DNA of 64,000 bases from Rhabdophis nuchalis (GCA_039707465.1 CM077643.1:320111919-320175918), one strand, 5' to 3'. Shown: positions 1-12,112, numbered from the stretch's first letter. A program made the numbers and translations. Notes: generated by a model from the sequence alone, not told the origin.

Positions 1-1082
1 ATTCTAGATCCCATCCTTTTAGAATTCCCATCTAGTGGGATTTTGGAAGTATGACTTGTCTATAGCAGCTTCTTCCCTAGGAAACACCTTTCCCCATGGG
101 ATCTGGTAGTCCTTCAAACCTTTTGGCCTTTCAGAAAGCCAATACAAAACTAGCTTTTCCCTCAGTTAAGTCAGATGTTAGGATATGGTAAAATTGGGCT
201 CAAAGGATTGTATGGATTAATGGCTGGAGATGGTGGATAAGTAGCCTGCATCTCTTGGTTTCCTTTATGTTCTTATTTTTAAGAGTCACCTTCTTATTGT
301 TGTGTTTTGCAAAACATCCATTAGCATAAATCTCTTTAAATCAATCAGTCAATCCTTTGTTGTTCCCCACCCTCACCCCATTTGGAAAAGCACCTCGGTA
401 GAAGTTCTTGATGAGCTCTTGGGATTCTGTAAGAAATGTGAGAAAGTGTAAATCATGAGAGAGATGATTAAAAAATAAAATATAGGACACTCACATCCAC
501 TTTTCACTAGTGACAATTAATATATTCTGAAGAACTGATAGAAATTCCCTTTGGGTGATTATTTCAGTTTGCTACCTTGCAATCAATGAAAAGTTATTTG
601 TATTTGATTTACAGAGATAAATACTTTGCATCACATCTTTAGTAGGCACCTTTTCAAGTCTCCCTTTTTATCTAGGCTCTTGAAATAAAATGTCATTTCT
701 TTATGCCAGAACCTCATATAGATCCAATGGTTTTCGATACTTGCCTATGTAGAATTTACTTTTATCAATAAGCACTTTGTCTCAAGCAGTTTTCCTTTTA
801 CAGTTTATCCTAAAGCATGGGAAATACTATAAATCCCCTCAAAATCATAATTTTATATTTTTTTCTGCCATTATTACATTTATAAATAATTCAAGGCAGT
901 GAGCATACTTTATACTCCTTCCTCAACCATAAGAGCATAAGATGTTACTTCAAGCTCAGAAACAGTTATTAAAATATATTGCAGCATTATTCAACATTTT
1001 CAGGAAGGTGAAGCTCTGATTTTCACTATCAACCCAATATAACTTAATATTTTATATTTAAATATAACAAACATATTTCACT
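1..1082. other. AT-rich unique DNA, no feature
   Basis: No repeat, exon-like frame or RNA gene was recognised here. The stretch is AT-rich with scattered stops in all frames, as expected for intronic or intergenic reptile DNA. Confidence 0.6.
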
Positions 1083-1090
1083 ATGTAGAG

Positions 1091-1443
1091 CAGGGGTCCC
1101 CAACCTTTTTGGCACCAGGGACCGGTTTCATATTAAAAAAATTCCGTGGACCGGTGGCCATGGGTCGGCCGGCATAGAGAGGGAGTGGGGGGAGTGGGAA
1201 CAGGCATTGCATGCAGACGCAGGGGTGGTGAGTCGGCTCATTCGCCCCTCTTGGGCCCCCAACGGCGCAAGTGGCTGCGCCTGCGCTCACCAGCCCCCGG
1301 TGTGTACTCTGCCTAGGGGGCTGCCCCCTCCTCCCTCCTCTTCCTCTCCGGCCCTTTCTAAGAGTTATGCCGCTCACTGCGGCCCAGTTCCTATCAAGCC
1401 ACGGACCGGCACCAGTCCGCAGCCCGGGGGTTGGTGACCCCTG
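1091..1443 (+). mobile_element. Non-autonomous hAT element
   Basis: The element starts CAGGGGTCCCCAACC and ends GGTTGGTGACCCCTG, imperfect terminal inverted repeats of the hAT superfamily. It is flanked by a perfect 8-bp target duplication, ATGTAGAG, at 1083-1090 and 1444-1451, the size hAT transposases make. It is 353 bp long, GC-rich inside and has no transposase, so it was moved in trans. Both overlapping reading frames here are non-functional translations of the element. A truncated relative lies at 50637-50803 in the opposite orientation. Confidence 0.93.
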
Positions 1444-2029
1444 ATGTAGAGGATGTTTTGATCTGCTTAATTTTTGAAAGCAGCATGCCAATACTGAAAT
1501 TTTCAAAACTCTTTAATTTTTTTTAAAAAAAAGTAGGAAAGAAACTTGGAAAGCTTTAAGAACTTGGAGAAGTTTTGGCCTAAGGGAATGACTTTAATAT
1601 GGAAACTGGTGCTACATTGATGCATACATAATTTAATATATTAAAAGGAGCACAATCTTCAACAGACAAGCAGCACCTTATTTTAGAACCTAAGGGCCTC
1701 TCAAATGTATGAAGAAAATGATACCCTTAGTTCATGTATTTTGTCAGATTTTACATATTAGTTCTTTTGTAAACCTAAAATTTATTTTAGGTTAATTTTA
1801 TAAATAAATTCTGAAGAACTTCTTCCCTCCCTCCCTCTCTCCCTCCCTTCCTCTTTCATCCATTCATTCCTCCATTTAGTCATCCTAGATGTGCTCTCTA
1901 ATTTCTTCAAGGATTCTTAGATTATCAAAATTCCTATTTTTGTAGTTTTTTGTTTAAGTAGTAGTACTGATTTTTTATGTCAAAGCAACAGCTTTAGCAT
2001 TCAGAACAAAACAGAACAACATTGCCTGC

Positions 2030-2105
2030 ACAGGAACATATTCTTTCATGAGACCACTGTTCCACTGGTTGCTTTCATTATCAGGAAATTCTTCCTAATG
2101 TCTAA
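2030..2105 (-). mobile_element. Decayed CR1 LINE fragment
   Basis: The words CTGTTCCACTGG and CAGGAAATT match the antisense CR1 segment that is much better preserved at 5530-6180 and 31353-31707. The copy is short and heavily mutated. Just after it, 2107-2170 resembles a hAT terminus (GTGGTTCCCAACCTTTTT), but no partner end or target duplication was found. Confidence 0.5.
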
Positions 2106-2772
2106 CTCAAGTGGTTCCCAACCTTTTTTTAGCCCTGCCCCATCTAAGCCTCCCTAAAATCCTGATGCTCCCCTCCCCCCCCCTTCATGTATAATTCTTA
2201 ATTTACTCAAAAAGAGAACTCTATCCATGCAAAGGAAGCCTAAAAGGCAAGTAACTTGGTTTAAACAAGGTTCAAATTATCCCCATTAAAAATCAAATTT
2301 CCCCCTTGTGAGGCCTGGGCTCCATATTGACACCCACTGGCCTAACCTCAATTTCACACTACTGGTCCGCTCTATGATGCAAAAGGAAACAATCCCCATT
2401 ATACAGCAACCCTTTAGACATGAGGAGATGCCTATCATAATTCCTTTTCTTCTGCCAAATAGACATACCCAGTTCCTTAGACTGTTCCTTGCAGGGAATC
2501 TCAGTCTAAAAAGCACATTAAAACAAGTTCAAAGGACAGCTATCTGTCTGAAGTGCTTCAGCATCCCCTGTCTGAAGTAGAGGCTTGGGTTAAATAATTT
2601 GAAATCCCTTCTGACTAAATGAATCATTTGAGGGGACTAATCCCTAGCAAAGATAATTCTTTTGGGAGACCCTGTTATAGAAGCCAAAGGCATCAGCAGA
2701 GTTACGTTCTGCAACTAGGAAATGCTCACTATTTAATTAACACAATGGCTACAATACTGCATTGTTCTAACC

Positions 2773-3202
2773 CCATGATGGCGAACCTATGGCACGGGTG
2801 CCACAGGTGGCACATGGAGCCATATTTACTGGCAACCCTTGGAAGCCCTCAGCTTTGGTGCACATGTGCACATCAACCAGCTGATTTTCAGCCTTCTGGA
2901 GGGCCGGTGGAGGCCATTTTCTTCCTCCCCAGGCTTGAGGTAAACCTCTGGAGCCTAGAGAGGGTGAAAAAACACGCCCAATGGGCCAACTGGAAGTTCA
3001 TTCCCAAGCCATTTTCGCCCTCCCCAGGCTTCAGGAAAGCCTCCGGAGCCTGGGGAAAGTGAAAATTTCCTTCCATGGGGGGGTGGTGGTTCATGTGCGC
3101 ATGCATGGAGGGGTCACTCGTGCATGCGTAGGTGGGTGGGCATGCAAAAGCGCACAAACCCACAGTTTTGACACACCTTTAGAAAAAGGTTAGCCATCAC
3201 TG
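2773..3202 (+). mobile_element. Non-autonomous hAT element (GATGGCGAACC family)
   Basis: The left end reads CCATGATGGCGAACC and the right end GGTTAGCCATCACTG, imperfect inverted repeats. The flanks are an 8-bp target duplication with one mismatch, TTCTAACC at 2765-2772 and TTCTAGCC at 3203-3210. The interior is purine/pyrimidine-skewed with many CATG-type words and has no transposase. The same family recurs at 8264-8703. Frames inside (for example 2619-3062) are not genes. Confidence 0.88.
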
Positions 3203-3210
3203 TTCTAGCC

Positions 3211-5529
3211 TGTTGTGGAAATGTAAATGTGAGGAATTCTCAGCTTCAGGAATAACCTCCTAGAGTTGAGATAAGTGTGACAGACAGTGGTACATCTGAT
3301 ATGTGGACCTGGATTCTCGTAGCTACAGTGGCAGCAATTCACAAAAAGGCTTTGTTATATTAAATCTGTCCACCTCCCCCAACACCCATTCCCTGTTATT
3401 TTAGGACACCTAGTTTAGAATGGAAGTTCCATTCCATCCGCATCTGTTGTGGTGTGTTGGTCACTATGTACAGTGCTAACTAAAATATCACACTGAATAT
3501 TTAGGAAAAGAGAAAACTGGTTTTTCTTTGTTCTTCTTGCTGTTAATTTTCATGGGTTACATTTCATTATTGTTTTAAAAGTAGGCACTTTTTATTTGAC
3601 TCCTAAATTAGTAAATGGCATAGCAATAGCTGCAGCATTCTCCAAGAATTCTTTTTCCCTCTCTATTTTCTCTTTGTCTCTTTTATTAGGACTATTTTAA
3701 GGACAACCGATTATTCAGTTAATCTTGTTCTCTGCTATCCACAGTTTTATAAATGCAGCTGGGAACGTATTGACTAGATCTCAACCTCTACAGGGTCTTT
3801 TACACGTACTTGAGACACATGACCAACATAGGATGCATTGAAGATACTCATAACTGCACATACATCACACAAATATGCACACAGTGTTTTCCACCGCATG
3901 ATCATTTTTGGAAGCTTCAACCACATTGCTAGTCTTGCCACCACCAACTTCTACTCTGATCTCCTGCATTAGCCCACATAACTGGGCTTTCCTGCTTCCC
4001 GCTGTTGAGGTTCTCCTAGTTTCCTACAGATCAAAGGGTCTAAACAATTCTCCAAGAGCAAAATTGAAGAGTCCATCTTGAGTATCTATTGGATCATATT
4101 TTTACACCAACACACCTATGTCCACATGCCCTAACTTTAAAAAAACCTGGCACAACTGAACTCCTTCAAATGATTGCTTGCAGATGAAGCACACTTCCCG
4201 GTTTGCCATTGTGTTAGGCTTATATAGTGTGGCAGTTGCCATGGAAACTCAGCTTTTGTTGCTTTTTTTTTAAAAAGCAGTCAGTTTTGTCAATAAGTGC
4301 ACATACTAGATTACTTGTCTCAGTTGTCAGGGTGAATTATGCCCCTTTTGCTTCGGCATAATTTCCCGTATTTATTGGAAACAGCGAAGTCTGTTTATTG
4401 CTTGTATGAGCGCCTCTGCCCTTCCTGGCACACGATGCTCTCCTGTACAATCAGGTGACACAAATCTATTTACCCTCCCAGTAATGAAGAACGAGTTTAC
4501 TTAATCGGAAGAGTATAAAGAGAACTGCATGGGAAATTGCCATCTTTTTCCTGACACCTAGGAAACAAACACGGCAAACGTAATTTCCCACCATGATTTG
4601 GGAAAGAGGCTCTTGTTTTAGAGAAGATTTAAAAATCTGCCTAGCTAGCCTCTGCTGATGGGAGGAAATGAAAAGCAAACGGCTGCGGTGACATTTTGCA
4701 ATAGGAAGCACAGACTGTCTCTCTCCAAGCGTGTGCCTTCACCGAAGTGAGAATGGAGCAGGAATACACTTAGGGCAAATGTGCGACTGGCAAGTTTTTC
4801 AATGAAGTGACCTATTAGATGTCATGAGCTATTATTATAACACCGGGAAGAGCCCAAAATGAGAAATTTCGAATATAATCAGAAGTCATTGGGCCTTCTG
4901 ATACGCGGAAAGGAAATTGGGTTTTACTGTTACATTGCAAGAGGCCATTAACATCGAAATCTATATTCAGAGCCACTTCTTCAGCCTTATAGTAGTCTAA
5001 ACCATGTCCTGCAGAATTCATCTGTCAATATAACAAGTACGGCGGATAATAACAGTAGCTTTTACATGGTATGTAATAACAGTGGGAAACTGGCAATAGA
5101 GAAATGCCATAATGTCGAGCTTTCTTTCATAATGATGAATTTCTATAGAAGAAAATGCTGTGTTTGGGGAGATTAGATACTAAGATTTCCCAGTGAAGTG
5201 ACTCGGATGGAGGTTCACACATGCTCGTCAGACCAGGAAAGGACTTCAGCGGCCAGGTTGAGCCTTCAAAACATGTGGCTGCCTCAAGATTCCAAGTGTC
5301 TCTATTAGTCCTATCCGATATTGCAACCAGAATGATCCACTTTAAGGAAGGTTGCCCACTTTTGGAAGCTTGGCTAACTCCAGATTCAAGACCATTAAGA
5401 TGTTTGCAACTGTCAATCTCAGTTAATACCTAGACAGCAGACATGCAATGCTGCCATGGTAAGATGCATTTTATTTCCATTCAAGATGTAATAATTATTG
5501 ATACATCTGTGTTCATATGTTTAAACTGA
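3211..5529. other. Unique DNA with a possible conserved noncoding element
   Basis: No transposon was recognised. The part from about 4200 to 5060 differs from its surroundings: it keeps several CpG dinucleotides in otherwise AT-rich DNA, has no simple repeats and contains an RFX-like palindrome at 4235-4248. Such features are compatible with a conserved enhancer, but nothing in a single sequence proves conservation. No exon with convincing splice sites and codon bias was seen. Confidence 0.35.
4235..4248. promoter_or_regulatory. Candidate RFX X-box
   Basis: GTTGCCATGGAAAC is very close to the palindromic X-box bound by RFX transcription factors (two GTTGCC-like half sites back to back). One half is exact and the other differs by one base. 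RFX factors regulate ciliary and neuronal genes. A 14-bp match can arise by chance in 64 kb, so this is only a candidate; its position in a CpG-retaining unique stretch is the only support. Confidence 0.3.
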
Positions 5530-6180
5530 CAGGTAAGATAGAATAGAATAGAATAGAAGAGAAGAGAAGAGAAGAGTTGGAAGGGACCTTGGAGATCTTC
5601 TAGTCCAACCCTCTGCTTAGGCAGGAAATCCTACACCTCTTCAGACAAATGGTTATCCAACATCTTCTTAAAGACTTGCAGTGTTGGGGCATTCACAACT
5701 TCTGGAGGCCAGCTGTTCCACTGATTAATTTTTCTAACTGTCAGGAAATTTCTCCTCAGTTCTAAGTTGCTTCTCTCCTTGATTATTTTCCACCCATTGC
5801 TTCTTGTTCTACCCTCAGGTGCTTTGGAGAATAGTTTGACTCCCTCTTCTTTGTGGCAGCTCCTGAGATATTAGAACACTGCTATCATGTCTCCCTTAGT
5901 CTTTCTTTTCCTTAAATTAGACTTAACAAGTTCCTGAAACTGTTCTTCATTTGTTTTAGCCTCCAGTTCCCTAATCATCTTTGTTGCTCTTCTCTGAACT
6001 CTTTCTAGAGTCTCAACGTTTTTTTTTACATCGTGCTAACCAAAACTGGATGCAGTATTCCAAGGCCTTACCAAGGCATTATAAAGTGGTATTAACACTT
6101 CACGTGATCTTAATTCTATCTCTTTGATGAATTAGAACTTTTCTTCCTCTTTCTTCATGATGCCATTTGTTTCTGCATCA
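5530..6180 (-). mobile_element. CR1 LINE, 3' end
   Basis: The plus strand begins with an (AATAG)n/(AAGAG)n tract and continues GTTGGAAGGGACCTTGGAG, the reverse complement of the CR1 3' terminus. It then runs through the antisense of the last part of CR1 ORF2 and the 3' UTR. The copy is 5'-truncated, as usual for CR1. The pentanucleotide tract sits exactly where the CR1 3'-terminal short repeat lies. In snakes CR1 tails are known to seed AATAG microsatellites. The coding part is interrupted by stops. Confidence 0.9.
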
Positions 6181-7017
6181 GAGTTCACTTCTAAAGTTGC
6201 TGTTGTTTTTTTAAACATAACAGATCTGAACATCTTTGCTAAAAAAAAATACTTTGAAATTGGGTGAATGGATCAAGAATTCTTCGGGAGCATTGGGATT
6301 CCGCAGACATCCTTTCTTCTAAACCAGATAGCAGTTATCTTTCCCATTGTACCTTTGCTTTTCTGTATTTGATTTCATAGAAAATAAATTGTCAGTACTG
6401 TTTGTGGGAGAATAAGAAGAAACTTCAATAGAAAGCCAAAATACTATCTTGTCCACTATGCTGGTTTATTGGGGCCCATCAGAAGCAGACAAAAAATCCA
6501 TATGCAGGATATGAAGACAGTCACACCTTCCAATTTGCCTTCCCCATTAAACCGTATCTGCCAAAAGAGGTAATATATAGATGTCATGACTATCACTCAT
6601 CAATAGCACTATCTCCCCTGAATTAGTTTAATTTCCCTTTAAAGCTATCACAGTTGGTTGCCATCATTTTATCTTGAGGTCATGGCTTAATTATGTGCTG
6701 TGCGAGGGGAAAAAAGTGCTTCCTTTTGTTTGATTTAAATCTCCCACCTTTCTGATCTAAGTGCTACTATTATGGATTATATCATTAGGCTTTAAATGCC
6801 TTTTTACAGCACTTATATGAGTTACAGTATTATCTTTTAAATTACTGGTGCATCTTGGGTAATGTTACACCTTTTATCTTTAGAAGGGAGTTACATGGCT
6901 TCATGCACAGCACTGTGCAACAGGGAACTTTTCATGTCATTGCCAAACTTTTGCTCACAATGTACCTCATTGCTTTTCTATTAAACTGAATTAAAGTTAT
7001 TTGGGCTTGCTTATACA
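6181..7017. other. Unique AT-rich DNA, no feature
   Basis: No repeat family, RNA gene or credible exon was recognised. Confidence 0.5.
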
Positions 7018-7121
7018 TATAGACAAATTATAGATATAGATGATGTCGATATAGATAAATATAGATGTAGATTATATAGATACAATATAAATGAGAGAGA
7101 GAGAAGATGGATAGATAGATA

Positions 7122-7221
7122 CCATGATTCCCCGAAAATAAGACAAGGGTCTTATTTTTTTTTGAAGCCTGAAATAAGTGCTTGGCCTTATTTTTGGGGA
7201 GGTCTTATTATTTTTCAGGGA
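7122..7221. mobile_element. Short DNA-transposon remnant (CCCCGAAAATAAGAC family)
   Basis: The segment begins TTCCCCGAAAATAAGAC and contains several inverted echoes of AATAAGAC/GTCTTATT, ending near GTCTTATTATTTTTC. A longer relative is at 29522-29766. The motif occurs widely in amniote genomes as an old mariner-like or unclassified MITE; the class is not certain from this fragment. Confidence 0.5.
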
Positions 7222-7222
7222 A

Positions 7223-7239
7223 ACAGGATGGATAGATAG

Positions 7240-7280
<41 letters not shown>

Positions 7281-7397
7281 GGATGGATGGATGGATGGAT
7301 GGATGGATGGATGGATGGATGGATGGATGGATGGATGGATTGGTGGGTGGATGGACTGACAGACTGATAGGAGGGAAAGGAAGGAAGGAAGGAAGGT
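7223..7397. repeat. Compound GATA / GGAT / GGAA microsatellite
   Basis: An (ATAG)n block is followed by about 15 units of (GGAT)n and, after a short break, (GGAA)n. Irregular ATAG repeats already appear from 7018. The 71- and 70-residue frames across it encode only tetrapeptide repeats such as MDGW and are not genes. GATA-type arrays are characteristic of snake genomes. Confidence 0.95.
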
Positions 7398-8263
7398 CTT
7401 TTCTTTGCTACTTTTTGCATCAACTTTCCCCTTTCTCCTGCATAGTATTGTGCTCTGTTCCTTGGATATTCTGCTTATTCAGTTCATATTGGTGAATCTG
7501 TCACTCACAGGTGACTTGTAACTATAATTTGACAGGTGTAAAGGTATTATTACTTTCTCCGTAAATGCTCAGCTCCATTTGGTTGCCCAGACTCCACCCC
7601 TATGCAAGGGATTACAGGGTCATTAAAAGAAAAATAAAGATAGTTCTATGACTTGCTATGTCCTATAGAAGTTTTCTCTCAGAACATATTAGGTCTTAGA
7701 TTTTGAAATGAAATATATTCATATTGTGTTTCTTTTTTGTCTGTTTATGAAAAGGCCAGAACAGGGGGTGTTTTTGAGGGGCGGGAGTTGCTAGGATGAA
7801 TGTTGCTGTTTGTTCTTTCTGATGACATTTTCTATAACTTACACCAATTGCAAATTTAGGATTAAGGAGAATATGCTAACAGTTATTTACGAGGGTAGAA
7901 AATGTCAACGTTTAAATCCTTCCCTTATCTATTTAAGTCATATCATTTCAGGGTTTATTTGTTTGTTGGCCAATTCGTGACTTTAATCAGAAGATTGTGC
8001 AGTTTCATTGTAACTCTAGTTATCAGAACTTTGTTTGATTATATGAAGCTTTCATCATATTACAATAAGAACCCTTTTTATTCCAATACCAGTAGAAAAA
8101 AAACTCAGTCATTGGTGGCATTTGTGTTCTGAGAAATGTCATCATAATATCTTTTCACCTCATTGATATGGAAAGTTTAAATTGGAGTTGCTCATTCTGG
8201 AACTTGCATCCTCAATTCCCATCCACTCTTAAAATCACCAAATGCCTGAAGGTATTTATAGGT

Positions 8264-8703
8264 CTCTGATGGCAAACCTATGGCTCATGTGCCACAGGTG
8301 TCACACGGAGCCTTCTCTGCGGGCATGCAAACCATCACCACAGCTCAACTCCACTGCACATGTGCTTGTGCCTCCCACCAGCTAGCTAATTTTCAGGTCT
8401 CTGCTGTGGATGTGGGAGATGCATGCACAGGGCGGGATGTCTTGCATGCATGTTCCCACGCTCTCCCCTCAGGCCCCATTTTTGGCCACTGGAGGCTTCA
8501 GGGAGGCCTGCTAGACCCAAAACGAGCCACAGGGAGCACCCACGCATGCCTGGGAGTGGGAGGAGTGCGGGTGGTAGCATGCGCATGCACGGGAACAGAG
8601 CGTGTCACTTGCTCATTACCTTATGGGTGTGGGCATGCATGTGTCTGCTGTTTTGCACATGTGTGCCTTTGACATGCAAGGACAAAAAGGTTAGCCATCA
8701 CTG
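8264..8703 (+). mobile_element. Non-autonomous hAT element (GATGGCGAACC family)
   Basis: The left end CTCTGATGGCAAACC and right end GGTTAGCCATCACTG are imperfect inverted repeats matching the element at 2773-3202. A probable 8-bp target duplication, TTATAGGT and CTACAGGT, differs at two positions, which suggests an old insertion. The interior is GC-richer than its flanks. The 130- and 152-residue frames here have no family resemblance and are accidental. Confidence 0.8.
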
Positions 8704-8829
8704 CTACAGGTACTTCCAAACTGGGAGGGGGGAGCTATTGCCCTTTTTCTTCCTCTTTCAGACTATTTTTGAGGAAATAAAAAATTCAAAATCATTTCGT
8801 TTTGCCATTCAGTGGACAAAGAATATTGG

Positions 8830-9292
8830 CAGCCCTTGGCTTGTGACCACAACTGAGCCTAAAATTTATGTTGCTAAGTGAGACAGATGTTAAGTGGCAA
8901 CATTTTACAACCATTCTTGCCACAGTTGTTAAATAAAACACTGTGTACACAAGTAAGTGACATGGTTGTTAAGGGAATTTGACTTCCCCATTGATTTTAC
9001 AATACAGTACAATAGCAGAGTTGGAAGGGACCTTGGAGGTCATCTACTCCAACTCCCTGCCTAGGCAGGAAACCCTATACCATTTCAGACAAATGGCTAT
9101 CCAACATCTTCTTTTTGCTTGTGAGAAGGTCGCAAAATATGAGTAAATATGAGTCAGTCGCCAAGTGTCCAAATTCTGATCACATGGTCATGGGAGTTGT
9201 CAGCATGAAAAACATACCATAAGTCACTTTTTCAGTGCCATTATAGTTTTGAATGGTCACTAAAGAAATTGTCGTATGTTGAGGACTACTTG
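8830..9292. mobile_element. Tigger-like MITE interrupted by a CR1 tail
   Basis: The outer parts (8830-8998 and 9119-9292) carry words such as TGTTAAGTGGCAAC and GTATGTTGAGGACTACTTGTA, which belong to the same palindromic family as 15729-16280 (GTCCTCGACTTACAA). This family is a short mariner/Tigger-type derivative common in squamates. A truncated CR1 end at 9005-9112 sits inside it, so the CR1 piece arrived later. Confidence 0.6.
9005..9112 (-). mobile_element. CR1 LINE 3' terminus, short
   Basis: It reads GAGTTGGAAGGGACCTTGGAGG through GGCAGGAAACC to CCAACATCTTCTT, the antisense of the last ~100 bp of CR1. The copy is extremely 5'-truncated. It lies within the Tigger-like repeat at 8830-9292. 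Confidence 0.85.
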
Positions 9293-9704
9293 TACTATCT
9301 TAGTAAAAAAAAAAGAGAAAAGGAATGTTTTAGAAGCCACGATTTAGATAAATAACCCAACATTTATAATATTGCCTATCAAATTTCCAGCTCTAAAGTA
9401 ACTAAGATATTAAAGTTGGCCCTACAAGTGATAAGCCTTTGTTGCTATTTGTAAATGCTACCTTTACATCACTTCATTTTTCTTTCCTGCCTGAATTAGA
9501 AATAAGTCATTTCGAAAGAAGATTTATTATTCAGGACAATCTTAAAGCATTAAAGGCTTTCGCTTAACCTTTACTATGACCCAGAATCAAATTAACCTCT
9601 GTCACATAAAAGCAACTGTTGTGCTTTTCATGTAAAATGTGTGAAATGCATCACATTTTATCTCACCATCAGTGTTTACGCACAAATAGTCCATAATATT
9701 GCGC

Positions 9705-9737
<33 letters not shown>

Positions 9738-10260
9738 ATTGGTCTCTAACCTCCCCTGACTGATTTTTAATAGAAACTACAAAAAAATTGTTTTAATATT
9801 TGTTGGCTGTTCAAACTTGAGGAGATACACTAATGAATAATAATGAATGATTTGCATCTGCTGTTTATATACAGCATCATAACATTGAACAGGAATAACT
9901 TTGAAACTGCACTCTTCCAGCAATACAAAGAATGAATAAATAAAAAAAAGGTTCTCTAAATCACCTCGCATCATAGCACATTACACCTTCAGTGGTCTAT
10001 AGTTCCTTTGAAATTATGCACCCCTCAGGTAAGTTTCAAATTGGTCACAACTTTTGAAAACCTCCTATGCATTTACTTGTTTGAGTCTAGCTCTCAGTTG
10101 GAGTCCTGCATTTCTTGGAGACTTACCTGGTCCCCAAAAGGGCTACCTTTTTTTCTCCGCTAAAATTCCTCTCAAGCTCTCAGGATGCACTTTTTCCAAG
10201 GTTTCCGTAGTGCTGAGATGATGAAGATGAGACAAGGAAGACCCAGGTTGAAGTTCACCT
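9293..10260. other. Unique AT-rich DNA with a (GT)n microsatellite
   Basis: A pure (GT)n run with a GCGCGC start lies at about 9700-9737. The rest shows no recognised element, exon or RNA gene. Confidence 0.55.
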
Positions 10261-10271
10261 TCCATGGAGAC

Positions 10272-10413
10272 CAGTCTCTCTCTTCTCTTCTCTTCTCTTC
10301 TCTTCTCTACCCTCTCTGTCTCTGCCTGTCTCTGTCTGTCTGTCTGTCTGTCTGTCTCTCCCCCTCCCTCCCTCCCTCCCCCCCTCCCTCTCTCACACAC
10401 ACACATACACACA
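10272..10413. repeat. Compound pyrimidine/CA microsatellite
   Basis: Successive blocks of (TCTTC)n, (TGTC)n, (CCCT)n and (CA)n follow one another. The 117- and 81-residue frames over this tract read the repeats and have no other support. Confidence 0.9.
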
Positions 10414-10439
10414 CAATTTGTGCTACATAAATTGACTCT

Positions 10440-11530
10440 ATAAGAAATCTCCATTTGTGTAGTGTTAGGAGTAACTCGATTTCTGAATCTTTTCAACAGT
10501 AGAAAGGCCTATTCACTATCTCTTTTTTTAAATTAAAAAAAATCCCTTTTTCTGCCTTCGTCCTCTTGTCATAAACCTCCCACTCTTGGATTTACTGAAC
10601 TTTCTGCTATCTGCTCTTAATCAGTTCTCCTCCGCCTGGTCTTTCTTTTTCACCTCTATAGCTGACTTGCTCCAATCACTCTTGATCTTCCCACAGTAGA
10701 CTAAGAATTCACTCTCCTTATCTGTACAGCCTTTGCCCCTCTCACTTTCTCACTCTTCTTTCTTCTTTTCTTCTAGCCATTATTACTGATAGGAACTTGA
10801 TAATATCTGCTAGTCATCCTTGACAGGTATATGATTGCTAGCAATCAAACTAATGGTCAAACATTCTCATTTATAACTGCCCTGATTCAACCCTGGTGGC
10901 AATAGGAAGAAGTGAAGGAGAGTCGTAATGGCTCATTACAACATGAGTTCCATACACCCGGGCAGGAATCTTCTTTGCCTTGTTAATTATCTAAAGAAAA
11001 GAGGAGTAAAATACTGAAAAACAAAATATGAGGTGTGATAGAAATATGAAAGTAAATAAAGGGATATAGGAATATAAAAGCTAAGAAGTTCATTTCTGTG
11101 CTTGCGCATAGATGTGTATATATGCTAGGAGGTCCTAGTTATTTTTTCAGTGACATTCTGTTCCTTGTCCTGGTTTTATAAATCATGGACCAAAAGATCT
11201 CTCCGTGCTTACCTTGACTTGTTCTTACCTCATTATCTGCATTGTCTTCTCCAAGTGCAATACCCTTCACTCCATCATTCCATCCACTTATGAAGACAAT
11301 GTTTTTAAGAACCATAAAAAATGTTGCATCAGGTGTTCAGGGGAAAATGGTAGACTTCTTCAGAAATATTTTCATTAATATTTAAAAAGCATCTAGTAGA
11401 TTGCATCATAGAAAGTTTATATGCTTCTTCTCTACAGAAGCTTGGGAAAAGACCTCTATGGATATTTGCCTTTAATTTCCCATGGGTATCCATGCAGTGT
11501 ATCTAGAATATACTCAGGGCTGATATGCTT
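10440..11530. other. Unique DNA, no feature
   Basis: No repeat family, exon or RNA gene was recognised. A short (AATCT)n run at about 11537-11556 precedes the CR1 segment that follows. Confidence 0.5.
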
Positions 11531-11560
11531 TGAATCAAATCTAATCTAATCTAATCTGTG

Positions 11561-11848
11561 GGCTACCACAGAGAGAAAAGGGGGGTCAAGCTATTCTCCA
11601 AAGCACCTAAAGGCCAGACAAGGAATAATGGATGGAAACTGAACAAGGAGAGATTCAGCCTGGAAATAAGGAGAAGTTTTCTGGCAGTGAGCGCAATCAA
11701 CCAATGGAAGAGAAATTGCCTTCAGAAGTTGTGAGGGCTTCATCACTGGAGACTTTCAAGAAGAGATTGGACTGCCATTTGTCAGGGTCTCCTGCTTAGG
11801 TGGGAGGTTGGACTATATGACCTACAAGGTCCCTTCCAACTCTGTAGG
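11561..11848 (+). mobile_element. CR1 LINE 3' end, sense
   Basis: In sense orientation it reads CTATTCTCCAAAGCACC, GGCCAGACAAGGAATAATGG, GGACTGCCATTTGTCAGG and ends ACAAGGTCCCTTCCAACTCTG, the canonical CR1 3' UTR terminus. It is followed at once by a second CR1 end in the opposite orientation (11849-12112), making an inverted tail-to-tail pair. Confidence 0.88.
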
Positions 11849-12112
11849 AGACCCTATATTATTTCAGACAACTGGTTGTCCAATTTCTTCTTTTAAAAGA
11901 AGAGATTGGACAAGGCGATTTGTCCAATCTCTTCTTTAAAACTTCCAGTGTTGGGGGCATCCACAACTTCTGGAGGCATGTTGTTTCACTGGTTAATTGT
12001 CCTAGCTTCTTAAATCTAGGTTGGTTCTCTCCTTGATTAGTTTCCACCCATTGCTGCTTGTCCTCCCTCAAGTGCTTTGAAGAATAGCTTGACTCCCTCT
12101 TCTTTGTGGTAG
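11849..12112 (-). mobile_element. CR1 LINE 3' end, antisense (tail-to-tail with previous)
   Basis: Antisense CR1 from ATTTCAGACAACTGGTTGTCC to GACTCCCTCTTCTTTGTGG. Its outermost 3' terminus (the GGAAGGGACC part) is missing, so the junction with the sense copy lies inside the 3' UTR. A local hairpin sits at about 11877-11922 (TTGTCCAATTTCTTC against GAAGAGATTGGACAA). Confidence 0.85.
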
